Assembly: GCA_036924085.1 (NCBI GenBank)
Contig: JAVGWX010000011.1
Location: 31,928,386-31,992,385, forward strand
DNA from: Ariolimax columbianus
Lineage: Eukaryota > Mollusca > Gastropoda > Stylommatophora > Arionidae
Length of the DNA: 64,000 nucleotides
Reading direction: 5' to 3'
Part shown: positions 44,940-55,670 of the stretch, in pieces
How positions within the stretch are numbered: the first letter of the stretch is position 1
Layout of the letters: each line of letters starts with the position of its first letter
Translations under genes and position numbers: made by a program
Notes under the pieces: generated by a model
Seen by the model: only the letters and a program-made list of their open reading frames with translations
Database searches by the model: none
Told to the model about the DNA's origin: nothing

Positions 44940-45310
44940 TGTCGAATGCCACAAACGAACGTCTGGAACATGTACGCATGAATGTTGCCATTAAAGTAAA
45001 AGTGTATCATACTGTAGTGCTAACCTTTCTATTGCATGCCTGTGAAATATGGACAGTGTACAGCAGATAGGCCAGACAGGTAAATCGTTTCCACATGATC
45101 TGCACATCCCGCTAGCATAACACAAGCTGCTCAGATTGCAGAGCAAAACCTCATCATCGCAGTTCAGAGAAAGCAAGCCGCCCAAACGAAAATAAAGCAC
45201 GGCGACCCAACAGCTAACTCCTCCCATGTGTGCCCCAAGTGCAACTGTCATTATTGGACTTAACAGTCTTATGAGAAGTCGTATGAGAAGCATAGTAAAT
45301 ACATGAGAAG
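44940..45310 (+). mobile_element. Family F LINE 3' fragment with zinc-finger tail
   Basis: The plus strand reads AIKVKVYHTVVLTFLLHACE, IWTVYSR, ARQVNRFHMIC. After a gap in the family text it reads IIAVQRKQAAQTKIKHGD and SSHVCPKCNCHYW (45220-45250), a C-x2-C half of a zinc finger whose His half is frameshifted. It lies head-to-head with the long family F element, but both contain the WTVYSR region, so they are separate insertions. Confidence 0.78.
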
Positions 45311-47215
45311 AATTGGAATTTTATGTAGAAGAAGAAAAACCAAATATAAAAGGGTTAATAGAATCATGGACATATGAGGACATTGCAGATAGTGAACTTA
45401 AAATAGAGGGATATACAATGACAAAGAAAGATTGGGTAGTTGGAGACAAGGCTACGGTAGGTGGCGTTTTATTATACTGTGCGAATTCTGGCAACAACAA
45501 TGAAACTGTATGGTGGGGAATAGAAAGTGTGTGGAGGGGGCAGGGGGGGGGGGTGCTACAGTGGTTTGAGTATGCTACATGTGTCAATCGACTCAAGCAG
45601 AGGAAGACGAATAGCTGATTAGTATCATAAAAAAGAGACGTGCAGGGAAATAATTATTAATGGAGGAAATCAACTTTTCATAAATAAAATGGGATATGGC
45701 TGAAGCACTCGTTGAATCAAAACAAATGCATAACTGACAATGTTTTAATTCAATATGTAGAAGAAGCTACTACATGGAAAAAACACAATCGACAAAGTAT
45801 TTACTACAGAGGAAAATATGATTGAAAACGTTACCTTTGGGGAACTGTTTGACTCAAGGGACCATCAGATCATCCGTTGGGATTTTTTAGAAAGGAAGGA
45901 AGAAAACAAACACGCGAACATACGATTGCTCTAGGACATATGTTATAAGATGAAAGAGGCAGCGAGCCACATAATCTGAAAAGATATTGACGGAGGAACA
46001 GATGTTGAACAAGAGTAGGGGAGTTTCAAAACAGTTCTAGAAAAGCTAAAAGAGGAATGTGTTCCATGTAGGGAGATAAACCCCAAGCGTAAAAAGTGAG
46101 TAGCTAAATTCGAAGTTAAATGTAGAAGAGCTAAAAATAAAGCCTCGAAAAAAATATATACAGGAAGGTAAATTAAAAGAAACATATATAAATATTTGGA
46201 CAAGCAAAAGTGAATAAAGCAGCAAAAGTAGACTTGGAAAAAAAACAGGATGAAGACTTGTAGTAAAAACGCTTTTTCTTATGTTAGAAAAAAACAAAGA
46301 ACGAAAGACAAAGTATGTCCTCTCATAGATAGCACAGAAACAATAATAAGTCCGAATAGGGATGCAGCTAATCTACTCAATCAGTACTTTGGCACAGTCT
46401 GCACACAAAAAACTGCTCCGAGATTCCATAGCCAATAGATATTTTCCAAAAAGACAAAGTACAGTGGGATTAAGATCAATCTGTATTACGAAGGAAAGGG
46501 TTTTTTCAAAATTGGAGGGGTTGAAAGGGGATAAATGTCCAGGTCAAAAATGCTGTTCGAAATTAGAGACCAACTATCAAAACCATTGGCTATTTTATGT
46601 TCTCAATCACTGGCAAAAACGATTGTTCCAGGGTATTGGAAAGATGCAGGAGTCGTCCCGCTATTTTAAAAGGGCAAACAAATTAGATCCAGCAAATTAT
46701 AGACCCGTGAGTTTAACGAGCATAGTCTGTAAATTGTTAAAGTCAAAAATCAAAGAAAAGATTGTAATGCATTTAGAAAAGTTTAATCTAATCAGAAATA
46801 GTCAGCATAGGCTTACTAGAGGGAGATCATGCTTAACAAATCTATTAGAATTCATGGAAGAGGTTACTAAAATGATAGATAATGGGGAGCCAGTGGATGT
46901 TATTTATTTTTTTTATCTAGAAAAACCAGCATACAGTGTCTACAAAAGAGAAGGATTCGAGGTGACTTTAATACAGGTTTATAATATAATCAAAGAAAAA
47001 GATAGATGAGAATATAACAATATTTTCCAAATACAACCATGTGCAACGGCATAGCTATAAATTAACTAAAGAAAGGTATAGATTAGATGTTAGGAAATAT
47101 TTTTTTAGTCAGAGAGTTGTGAATGCTAAGAATGCATTGTAACAGGAACTAGTGGAGGCAAAGACAATTAATGAATTTAAGAATAGATTGGATGCGCATA
47201 TCTTTTAGAGCAAGG
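45310..47215 (+). mobile_element. CR1-type LINE with internal RT deletion
   Basis: It begins in the endonuclease with PNIKGLIESWTYEDIADSEL, KIEGYTMTKKDWVVGDKA and GGVLLYCANSGNN (45313-45618), then degraded SRDHQIIRW-type text near 45860 and FQNSSRKAKRG. The linker FSYVRKKQRTKDKVCPLID, DAANLLNQYFGTVCTQK follows. The RT start has RANKLDPANYRPVSLTSIVC and LKSKIKEKIVMHLEKFN, LTRGRSCLTNLLEFMEEVT, VDVIYFFYLEKPAYSV (palm A, Asp lost). It then jumps to the C-terminus KLTKERYRLDVRKYFFSQRV and AKTINEFKNRLDAHI (47100-47210). The active-site FADD region is missing between about 46930 and 47030. It ends near cagactctgcagagtc. Confidence 0.88.
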
Positions 47216-48230
47216 AAATGTAAATGAAACTGGTTGTATACAGACTCTGCAGAGTCTTCTAAACCAGTATAAAGAAGTTCTTTTCGTCAAGCTAAGACAT
47301 CTCGCAGTACAAAACAGTTTAACATGTGTAATAAAAGACCTCTTTCTACTTCTCTCAACTCATTTTCACTAGTCATTTTAGCTTTCCAATAGATTACTAA
47401 CATTCTTCTGTAAATACACATAAACATAGTATCCAGCAATCTCTTCCACTATTTACTGTCTGTACGCAATTCAATTCTGATGACCTTCATATACCACTTC
47501 AGAGCCCTCCTTGATCAGAGCGCTGACAGCACTCTCCTAAGTTTCGGTAGCGCATATAAGTCTCACATCAGATGGGGCTAAATGGCATCTCCTCACCGAG
47601 AGCGTCCTACGTGCCGTGGATACCAGCATGTTCTGTCTCTCACATTCTCTCACATTCTCTCACATTCTCTGATTCATTACTACCTCTTCGCCTTGCGATG
47701 CTTCCACTTAATAACACCTGCTCTCTTTCGGGTATATTTACGTGTAACCTTCAAACTGTCCTTCCTCTGCATCTTTATACACACATGGCCCTCTAAATAA
47801 ATCTCTCAACTATAATTGATGTGAGGACCGCAGATGTTTATCAGCCGGTTGGAAGGCCTCATCAAGAAAAAAACGACTTTTGACATGACATAATAAAGTG
47901 AAATGTATTAATAAACATCATTATTTTAATAAACACACAGATCAAACCAATCTCTATTGTTATGTTTTAGTTTTAGTCGACCTATACATCTACAGGGGTG
48001 GATGCCCATGTGCAGGTCCCAGCTCTGGTGTGAGCTAGGTGTAACCGGGAAGAGGATTTTCTGCTTAGCGGGCTAGGCTCAAGCAGCTTATTACTCCGCT
48101 GCGTTGGAACACGTGCCGCGGAGTTTGGTAAACCGATGTGCGAGTTCATTTTAATAGACGCAAACAGTGGAGCAAAGTAGACCCCCAGCCTGTAAGGCGC
48201 CATCTATGCTGCTCTTAACAAACCACCTAA
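47216..48230. other. Unassigned DNA with a short repeat
   Basis: CTCTCACATT-type 12-base repeats lie at 47637-47672. The stretch 48150-48230 (ggagcaaagtagacc, cagcctgtaaggcgcc) resembles the end of R1 copies a and b, perhaps a third, partial R1 copy. Otherwise nothing is recognised. Confidence 0.4.
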
Positions 48231-48239
48231 TCATGGCTG

Positions 48240-48985
48240 GTGTTATGCCATGCCACACAGTTAGTCACCTCTTACGACATACTCTCTGTGGGGGAGTGGT
48301 ACTATTCTTGTCTGTGTCATACACAAAGACCGTGGCGGACCACTCTGGATATTTTTATGTACGAACGGGATCAAGATGTTCAGCAGTGCATGAGCTGTAG
48401 CGTAAATCTTCACCGTTGGTTTCGGTTCAAGACACTCTGTCACAATACTACACGTCTCATTTACTGCAACATCGACGTATTTCGTGTGTGAAGACTCGTT
48501 CCATACTGGTACAGCATATTCTGCTGCTGAGAGCAAAGGGCCGATGTTCGTGACATATTTGGGGATGCCCTTTGAAGTATTTGTCAGCTTGCGGATTATA
48601 TTGCTTCTTGCACTGATCTGCAGTGTGCCCTATGGGATAATGTACCGTCCTTTACAATGCCTAGGTATAGAGGTGTATGACTATATTCAAGTAAATGTCC
48701 CAGCCATTTAATATCCATTCTCCTTCTCGATTCTCTGTTCTTCAGATGGAATGCACACACTTGCGCTTTGCTGGAGTTGATATTGGAGTGGTTTTTCCTC
48801 AGGATATTTAGTCATTCTGTCTATGGCTTTAGCGAGCTTGAAATCCACTTCGTAATTGTAGTATCGTTGGCACATTTGAAACTGTTGTATGTCTAAGGGG
48901 GATATGAAGAAAGTCAACACGAAGATTGTGATGTATTCAATTTGGATTTTATAAAGCAACCGGTCTTCCCATGGAAACAACTAAA
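48240..48985 (-). mobile_element. LINE RT C-terminal fragment
   Basis: The minus strand reads VDFKLAKAIDRMTKYPEEKP, SNINSSKAQVCAFHLKNRES, RRRMDIKWLGHLLEYS, LQISARSNIIRKLTNTSKGI and LSAAEYAVPVWNESSHTKYV, followed by DVAVNETCSIVTECLEPKPT. This is the thumb and C-terminal part of a LINE RT whose active site lies just upstream and is degraded (VDFKLA). Frames change near 48720 and 48540. The family is unlike the others in the window. Confidence 0.8.
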
Positions 48986-49330
48986 ATAAATAGCATATCT
49001 ATTGAACACCGGCAACCACACGGAAGAACACATACAAAACATTAGATATGACCTCATGTTGATTTCAATCAAGTTAGAGTAATATTCAGCAGAAAAATAG
49101 ATCATACTAGTTCATATGTGGTGATATCGAATACTGCAATGAGTGAGCTAGACAGAACAAATGTCAAACGAGCAACTGGTTAACGATTTAGCGGCACATT
49201 GACAACTAATTAAAAATATATGAACATCTGGGTTGTATTAGCTTGACCCCAAAATGAGACATATACCTGAACTACTGAAAATATCGAAGGCCAAGATTCA
49301 AGGGAAAAGAATAAGAGGATGTCCAAGAAA
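48986..49330. other. Unassigned DNA with a possible LINE tail scrap
   Basis: On the plus strand 49260-49330 reads ELLKISKAKIQGKRIRGCPR, similar to the Lys/Arg/Gly-Pro-Arg tail of some LINEs. It is too short to assign, and it abuts the 51-bp array. Confidence 0.3.
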
Positions 49331-50045
49331 TAAGTCACACAGCCGTGCCCGGAATCTCTAGGGGTTAGGTTCAATTAATAAGTAGATCACACAGCCGTGC
49401 GTGGATTCTATAGGGGTTAGGTCTATTAATAAGTAGATCACACAGCCGTGCCCGGAATCTCTAGGGGTTAGGTCTATTAATAAGTAGATCACACAGCCGT
49501 GCCCGGAATCTCTAGGGGTTAGGTCTATTAATAAGTAGATCACACAGCCGTGCGTGGAATCTCTAGGGGTTAGGTCTATTAATAAGTAGATCACACAGCC
49601 GTGCCCAGAATCTCTAGGGGTTAGGTCTATTAATAAGTAGATCACACAGCCGTGCCCGGAATCTCTAGGGGTTAGGTCTATTAATAAGTAGATCACACAG
49701 CCGTGCGTGGAATCTCTAGGGGTTAGCTCTATTAATAAGTAGATCACACAGCCGTGCCCGGAATCTCTAGGGGTTAGGTCTATTAATAAGTAGATCACAC
49801 AGCCGTGCCCGGAATCTCTAGGGGTTAGGTCTATTAATAAGTAGATCACACAGCCGTGCGTGGAATCTCTAGGGGTTAGGTCTATTAATAAGTAGATCAC
49901 ACAGCCGTGCCCGGAATATCTAGGGGTTAGGTCTATTAATAAGTAGATCACACAGCCGTGCCCGGAATCTCTAGGGGTTAGGTCTATTAATATGTGGATC
50001 ACACAGCCGTGCCCGAAGACGCGGAATCTTTAGGGGTTAGGTCTA
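49331..50045 (-). repeat. 51-bp minisatellite derived from the mariner SPDLAP motif, with 3-unit higher order
   Basis: About 14 units. The minus strand of each encodes IDLTPRDSGHGCVIYLL in one frame. It continues directly from the transposase text FLQQPSYLIDLTPKDSA at 50050, where a mariner protein has ..PPYSPDLAPSD... The variants gcccgg (G) and gcgtgg (T) follow a mostly regular T-G-G order, giving a 153-bp higher-order period. As 51 is divisible by three, a 214-codon minus frame stays open. It is not a gene. Confidence 0.95.
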
Positions 50046-50930
50046 TTAAGTACGACGGCTGTTGTAGAAACTGAAAGGGCAAATAATTCTTGGTTGCAGC
50101 CGTTGCACAGTCAGTATGGGGTCGAGCATTGTCGTGCTGCAAAAGTGGTACTCTCAAGTCCACGTCGTTTTGATTTGATTGTAGGTCGAAGATAATTCAG
50201 AAACGATATGTGGACGTGGCACTGGTGACAGTGTTCCCTCTGGTGGGCATGTAGTGCTCTAAAATAACGCTCGTTCATTACAAAAGAGAGTCAGCGCAAT
50301 CTTTCACGCAGGTGGGTGAGTGCAACACTTCTTCGGTTTCCGTGAGGAGGGATGGCTATATTCCTTGCTCGCTCACTTCGTGCTAGTGAAACAAAGTTCA
50401 ATCTCCATCAACATTTCTTGCATGGAAACTAACACCTGCTTCAATGAGCCGCAAAAGTTCCTGAAAGGCATCAACGCATCGATGTTTCAATTCTGGAATA
50501 AGCTTCTGTGATACTCACATGGCAGACACTTTGGGGTACTGTAGCTCATCATGGATGATGTTGTGTGCTGAACCTTAACTGGTGTCCAGATGTGCGGCAA
50601 ATTCATTCACAGTCAATCCGGGATTTTTCCTTTACCAGGCGATCAATGACTGCAATGAACCTTGGTGTCACTAGTCGGTGTATTTGACCAGGTTGTGAAC
50701 AGTCTGTTACAGAACTCACGCCGTTTCGAAACTTCCTACTCCACGCATATACTTGTTGGAGTGAAAGGTATGCTTCACCGTACTGGACCTTCATTGACCG
50801 ATAAATTTCTACAGGTTTGACCCCTATGCTGCTAAAGAAACATATAAGAGAACGTTGCTTTTCTTGGGGCGGCCATCTTTTAACTGCAATTATAACGTTA
50901 TGTTGTTCGTCTTCACCGTGATGTCCCGTG
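50040..50930 (-). mobile_element. Mariner-type DNA transposon, transposase pseudogene 2
   Basis: The minus strand from about 50900 encodes EQRSLICFFSSIGVKPVEIY, MKVQYGEAYLSLQQVYAW, SRKFRNGVSSVTDCSQPGQ (first helix-turn-helix, HTH_48 type), then VIDRLVKEKSRIDCE and SAHNIIHDELQYPKVSAMWV. Next come LIPELKHRCVDAFQELLRLI and NVDGDWTLFHYHEVSEQ (the GDETW-type catalytic motif, here GDW). YLRPTIKSKRRG follows, and then LLQHDNARPHTDCATAATKN (HDNARPH catalytic motif intact). It ends at PSYLIDLTPKDSA, where the 51-bp array takes over. Stops and shifts are frequent. No terminal inverted repeat was identified. Confidence 0.88.
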
Positions 50931-51229
50931 CAAGCCGCAGTAAGTTTAAAATATCTACTACGGATAGCCTTCAGCTACTTGGGAACAGACATTAACTACA
51001 TGCCTGTTTGAATACTAGAATTCCAAGTATTCCAAGAATGTAAATATATTATATATAAACAATCGTCATTGCATCATTGGCTCTTTTCTTGCAAAATAAT
51101 ATCTTTCTGTGGTAAACCTATTCCAACGAAAGGCACTATGACTCGGGGTAAAGCTGGTCTCTAGGACCTGGAGTGTGCACATACTAATTCTGGTAGGTGT
51201 TTTCACAATGATATACAGAAACAAAATTC
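50931..51229. other. Unassigned DNA
   Basis: The upstream terminal repeat of mariner pseudogene 2 could lie here, but none is evident. Nothing else is recognised. Confidence 0.35.
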
Positions 51230-51830
51230 CTCTGTGTTACAGTCCCTCACGTAAGAAGTTACAATGCTCGAATCTTTGAAATCCCGCGGGATTTGTCCTT
51301 TATGCAGCATAATTTTGTGAACTGGTGGATCTGTGGGGCAAGTATGACTTTTCCACTTCTGATGACGTCAATTAAGACGTCAATTGCCAGAAGCAAGGTC
51401 AGCAATAGCACAGTTAACTTCTGGCATGGTTGGCAGCGAGATCAGGTGGACAAGCATGATCTCGATGGCATCCTCTGTTAGCTCTGTCTCGCTTAAGTAG
51501 TGTTCAAAATAGTGCTCTACCTATATGTCTAACTGCTTCCTCTTATCAGTGATGATCTCCCGAAATAACACTTTATGCGTCGCACTCTTGTTCATTGTTT
51601 GGCCTACGGCTTTCTTTATCACTTTAAACATGCATCTGATGTTACCAATATTGAAAGTATTTTGGATATTTTCACATGTGTATCCAGCAGTCATTTGCAC
51701 ATTGTCTAGCTGTCATTTGCACTTCGTTTTTCGCTTGTTTCAATACATTGTTGTTTTTGTCTTTGATTTTAGGAGAGCTGCTGTTTTCTTGTTGATCAAA
51801 GGCTGCAGTATGACTATATGCCTCAAACAA
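51230..51830 (-). mobile_element. Family F-like LINE, endonuclease-RT linker fragment
   Basis: The minus strand reads INKKTAALLKSKTK, FNIGNIRCMFKVIKKAVGQT, ATHKVLFREIITDKRKQLDI, WVEHYFEHYLSETELTEDAI and MPEVNCAIADLASG. It ends in the RT start LHKGQIPRDFKDSSIVT (51250). It covers only the linker and the first RT segment. The relation to the neighbouring element at 51950 is unclear, since both are family F-like but the text is not continuous. Confidence 0.75.
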
Positions 51831-51949
51831 GTTTTGATTGGTGTGTTCTCAAGTGCCATACACCGTTACTGCTGCTTTGAGGGTAGCGTCTTTGCTTACA
51901 TCCCATCTTTCACTAGCTGTACGGTGCACAATTCCACTAAGACTAAGAC

Positions 51950-53340
51950 AAATATATATATATATATACTGCTAAAATTTTTTTCGAAAGACGCAGAGAA
52001 CCGGTCCATTCCCACCTGCATGTTCAGTTCCGAGTTGCTGTTCAAAGCGAAGTCGTCAGCAAACACAAGTTCTCTGATTATGTCGCCAGCCACTTTGGTT
52101 GTGGCCTTCATTCTTCTAGTATTGAGTAGCTTGCCATTCGTGTGGTACTTTATGGGTATGCTGAGCTCCAGCGATCTGAAAGCGTCTGTCATCGTGAACG
52201 AGAACAAAATGCTGAAGGGGGTTGGGGCGAGTACACATCCTTGTTTTCTCCGTTTGTTACTTGAACAATTTTAGAGGTTTCTCCACTGTCAACTACACTA
52301 GCACACATGCCTTCGTGAAGCTGTTTCACCATAGTTATGAGCTTGTTGGGGCAGTCAAACTTGAAGATAATCATCCACAGCCTTTCTCTGTTTACTGTAT
52401 CAAATGTCTAATCAAATCAATAAATATGGTGTGCATGGCATGATATTTTTCCCGATACTTCTCTTGTAATTGGAAAGCGGCAAAGATAATGTCCACTGTT
52501 CCTCTTCCGGCTCTGAATCCGCATTGGCTTTCTGGGAGTTGGTGGCTTTCTGTGAGGTGGTGGCTTTGTTGAATGTGTTTGTTGAGCCGGTTGAGCAGCA
52601 AGCGCGCTAGGAATATGCCTGCCATGGAGAGCAGCGATATTCAGCGATGATTGTTGCATTACTGCCGGTTGGCTTTTTTTCTTTATCTTTTATTTGTGAA
52701 CGATTGAGGCGTCCTTCAGATTCTGCGGAATTACTCCTTCAGCCCACATGTTGCAGAAGAGTTCAGTGATCCTTCTAGTGACTGATGGGCCAGCTGTCTT
52801 GTATTTCTCTGCTGGTATTGCATCAGCTTTTTGAACTTTTCTTTATTGAAAGTGGACTGATTGCAATGTTGACTTTCCCCTCAGTGATGGGTACATCCAG
52901 AGCCAGGTTCAGTTCCTACTGCGGCATTCGTCGGTCTCCTCATTTATGGACGATGGGTGGTTTGGTATTTTGCAGAAGTGGTCCACCCATCTGTCTAGGA
53001 TCTTAGCTTTATTTGTTAGCACTGTCCTATCCGCATTGCGAACTGCGGAGGGTTGCATGCCGTAGAAAGCTTCCAGTGTCTCGTAAAACCGTTTCGTATA
53101 TTGATGCTCGACGAAAATCTTGATTTCGTCAGCTCTTTTACTGAGCCATGAGTCGTGCATCTCCATGAGCATGGTCGAGGAGCATTGAAGGCCGTTCTTG
53201 TTGGCGGAGATGGTGCGTCCCTTTGGTGTTTTCTGTGCGCTTCATGTTTTGCACTGAGAAGGCCCTGGATTTCCAGATCGTTTTTATTAAGCCAGTCCTT
53301 ATGCTTGCGCGTGCGTGGGCCAATGACTACAGTCAGAAAG
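51950..53340 (-). mobile_element. Family F LINE, inverted 5' part of a twin-primed copy
   Basis: Minus strand from 53340: VIGPRTRKHKDWLNKNDLEI, LLSAKHEAHRKHQ, MHDSWLSKRADEIKIFVEHQ, FYETLEAFYGMQPSAVRNAD, ILDRWVDHFCKI. The RT follows with RITELFCNMWAEGVIPQNLK, LSMAGIFLARLLLNRLNKHI, LPESQCGFRAGRGTVDIIFA, TIFIDLI, CPNKLITMVKQLHEGM, VTNGE, LLNTRRMKATTKVAGDIIRE and the active site LVFADDFALNS (52050). It stops at RFSASFEKNFS beside an (AT)n run (51949-51966). The missing C-terminal half lies on the plus strand from 53343. Confidence 0.88.
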
Positions 53341-53342
53341 GT

Positions 53343-54125
53343 GTAAATAAATTCACGAATATTGATAGCACGGTGTCGAGACCTGTTAGCCTCGGAAATG
53401 AGGCGGCAAGCAGAATAGCAAGAGCCAGCATAGCTTTTGGTAGAATGCGCTCGCTGGTGAGGGAACGTCAAGATCAAACTCAAAGTCTACCGTGCCACCA
53501 CCATTCCAACCATACTCTACGCCAACGAAAGCTGAACTGCATACTCTGGACGTGCAAGGAGGTTAAACCACTTCCACACAAGTTGTCTGAGGTGAATATT
53601 CCACATTCGATGGCAAGATCGTATCACTGATATCGAGGTTCTCTCGAGGGCTGACACGCCCAGAATCCATGCACTGCTAGAAAAGCATAACTAGGATGGA
53701 CTGGTCACCTCATTCGTATGTCAGACAAACGGCTCCGAGAAAAGCTCCTATACGGCGAGCTGAGAGAGGGATGGCTTGACAAACGGCGCCCAAAGAAACG
53801 TTTTAAAGAAAGTCTGAGGGACTCACTGAAAAGTTGCCAAAATAGATGTCATCACCTGGGAATGTCTTGCGCAAAACAGATCTGACTGGAGAAGCGCAGT
53901 CTTGCGCAAAACAGATCTGACTGGAGAAGCGCAGTCAAAGGAAATCACGAGCAGCGGGAACATCATCACTTTATACTGACCTCGTGTGTTTGTTATGGAG
54001 CAGTCGTTTTGGCCTGTTCAGTGACATGCGCAGCCACACCCAACAGGGAAATCTGTGACAAGGATGATGTCGGCGGTCGACATCAACAACGATGGACAGC
54101 TAATATTATATTATTATTATTATAT
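53343..54125 (+). mobile_element. Family F LINE, direct 3' part with zinc finger and (TTA)n tail
   Basis: The plus strand starts NKFTNIDSTVSRPVSLGNEA, SRIARASIAFGRMRSLVRER, continues with degraded WTVYSG-region text, then GHLIRMSDKRLREKLLYGEL, RRPKKRFKESLRDSLKSC, NRSDWRSAVKGN. It closes with the degenerate finger DLVCLLWSSRFGLFSDMRSH (53975-54045) and a TATTATTATTATTAT tail (54106-54125). A 35-bp direct duplication (53866-53935, cttgcgcaaaacagatctg...) lies in the coding part. Together with 51950-53340 it covers linker to 3' end of one element. Confidence 0.85.
53866..53935 (+). repeat. 35-bp tandem duplication
   Basis: CTTGCGCAAAACAGATCTGA plus ctggagaagcgcagt occurs twice without spacer. 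It is inside the family F LINE. Confidence 0.96.
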
Positions 54126-54129
54126 ATAT

Positions 54130-54600
54130 TGCTGGTCTACAGAAGACATGCCTCCCCAACGATGGGCCACTTATGGAGACAGATTATACCTCTTTTGGAA
54201 GACCAGATTAAGGGAAAACCCCGACAACATAGAGTGGGTTTTGCAGTGAAGAACTCGCTATTGTGTGATATTGAAAGACTAGTTGGAGGATATGAAAGAA
54301 TGTTATCAATGAGAGTGTCTATCTCGTATCGATTCGTAATACTTTATCGCTGCCTACTCTCGAACGATCACGTCAGCGGAAGATACAAAGGCTTCCTTTT
54401 ATGCAGCTAGACATTGCAGTGAATGCAATTCCAAACTCAGACTGCCTATACATACTTGGTAATCATAATGCTCGGGTGGGATCCTACTCGAACTCATGGC
54501 CAGTTTGTTACACAAACTGGGTCGAATTGGCTTGATCAGTCATGAGCACACACACATACTCGAGGTTGCATTATGACACGTGATGATATTAATGGTCTTC
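54130..54600 (+). mobile_element. Family F LINE endonuclease fragment
   Basis: The plus strand reads DRLYLFWKTRLRENPDN, HRVGFAVKNSLLCDIERLVG, GYERMLSMRVSIS and IPNSDCLYILGDHNARVGSY, followed by NSWPVCYTNWVELA. The order matches the endonuclease domain, with GDHN at the GDFN position. It ends near 54600. No RT follows in this orientation. Confidence 0.75.
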
Positions 54601-54668
54601 ATTGACGACGATGCGCGAATTATTATTTGTACTGTTAGGTCATCTTTTGTTGCAAAGAAATATATTGC

Positions 54669-54790
54669 TTTTGGTGCAGAATTCCTGCAGCCTTTGCACA
54701 TTTTCATTCAGGCGCCAATTATCTTAGGTAAACAGAATATTTGGCGCCTGGATGAAAATGTGCAAAAGCTGCTGGAATTCTGCACCAAAA
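54669..54790. repeat. Near-perfect inverted repeat (hairpin), 50-bp arms
   Basis: Arm 1 (54669-54718) begins TTTTGGTGCAGAATTCC and ends AGGCGCCAA. Arm 2 (54741-54790) is its reverse complement at 47 of 50 positions. The loop of 22 bases is 54719-54740. One of the three differences would be a G-U pair in plus-strand RNA. It could be a small foldback or MITE-like element, or a hairpin RNA precursor. No flanking target duplication is evident. Confidence 0.9.
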
Positions 54791-54904
54791 ACAAAAAATG
54801 CATGAATACTTTGGATATTAACTCATGGCAGCACTTCAGTATCTGTAATATGGTCCTGACAGCGTATATGTAGCATGCGTCTCAGACAGTTCACGTGGAT
54901 GTGA

Positions 54905-55670
54905 TTTAGTCACCTGGTGTCACCAGCGTAGACAGTCCAGCTGTCACTACGGCAGAGCAGGGAAGGGACAATAGCGGCACGGTAGTCCTGCAGCTTAGCC
55001 ATTTTGCTGATTCCTCGACGTTCCCATACTGTTGAGCGCATTCTGCCAAAAGCTGTGCTGGCCTTTGCTATTCTATTTGCAAGCTCATCAACAATAGTCA
55101 CTGATCTCGACAGTATGATTCCGATGTAGACACATGTTTCAACCGCTTGTAATGTCTGTCCCTTCACTGTAACTACTGACTGTTGATGTACCTGGTGCCG
55201 GTTTGTACATGACCTCGGTTTTCGTTGTGCTCATTGTTAAGCCAAAGTTGTCACAGGCAGCAAAGAACCGGTCTTTACCCTCCTGTATATTCCGTTCTGA
55301 GCTACTGTTCAGAGCAGTCTTCCGCAAACAAGAGTTCGCGTATCGTGTCGTGCATCACCTTGGTCTTCGCCTTCAGTCTAAAGGTATTGAATCATCCATA
55401 CGATACTTTATTGGTATGCTATACTTGGTATCTGTCAACATAGCTTAAAACATCATACTGGATAATTACGGAGCAAGTACTTATCCCTGTTTCATTGTTG
55501 ACATCGAATGGTGAAGAGGCCTCGCCGCTGTCAAGTGCGCATGTCCTCGTGGAGAAGTTTCACTACGATTACAAATTTGCTAGGACAGCCGAATTTAGAC
55601 ATGTTTGACAATTCCATCATCTGTTATTATTCGTTCCAGCATCTCTCCGTTTACTGTGATGTTCACTGTG
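54905..55670 (-). mobile_element. Family F LINE, RT palm to C-terminal fragment
   Basis: Minus strand: TVNGEMLERIITDDG, CPSKFVIVVKLLHEDMRT, DSGEASSPFDVNNETG, then around the active site LALNSSSERNIQEGKDRFFA (the FADDC part is frameshifted). It continues CDNFGLTMSTTKTEVMYKPA, VKGQTLQAVETCVYIGIILS, VDELANRIAKASTAFGRMRS and LLCRSDSWTVYAGDTR. Both ends are truncated. Confidence 0.85.

Noticed and set aside
44690..44950. Head-to-head arrangement of two family F pieces as another twin-primed copy
   Set aside because: Both pieces contain the WTVYSR region, so their coding content overlaps. They are independent insertions.
49358..50002. 214-codon minus frame repeating IDLTPRDSGHGCVIYLL
   Set aside because: Open only because the 51-bp unit is a codon multiple. 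It is an expansion of a transposase motif in a pseudogene.
51525..52274. 249-codon plus-strand frame
   Set aside because: It is the antisense shadow of two minus-strand LINE fragments.
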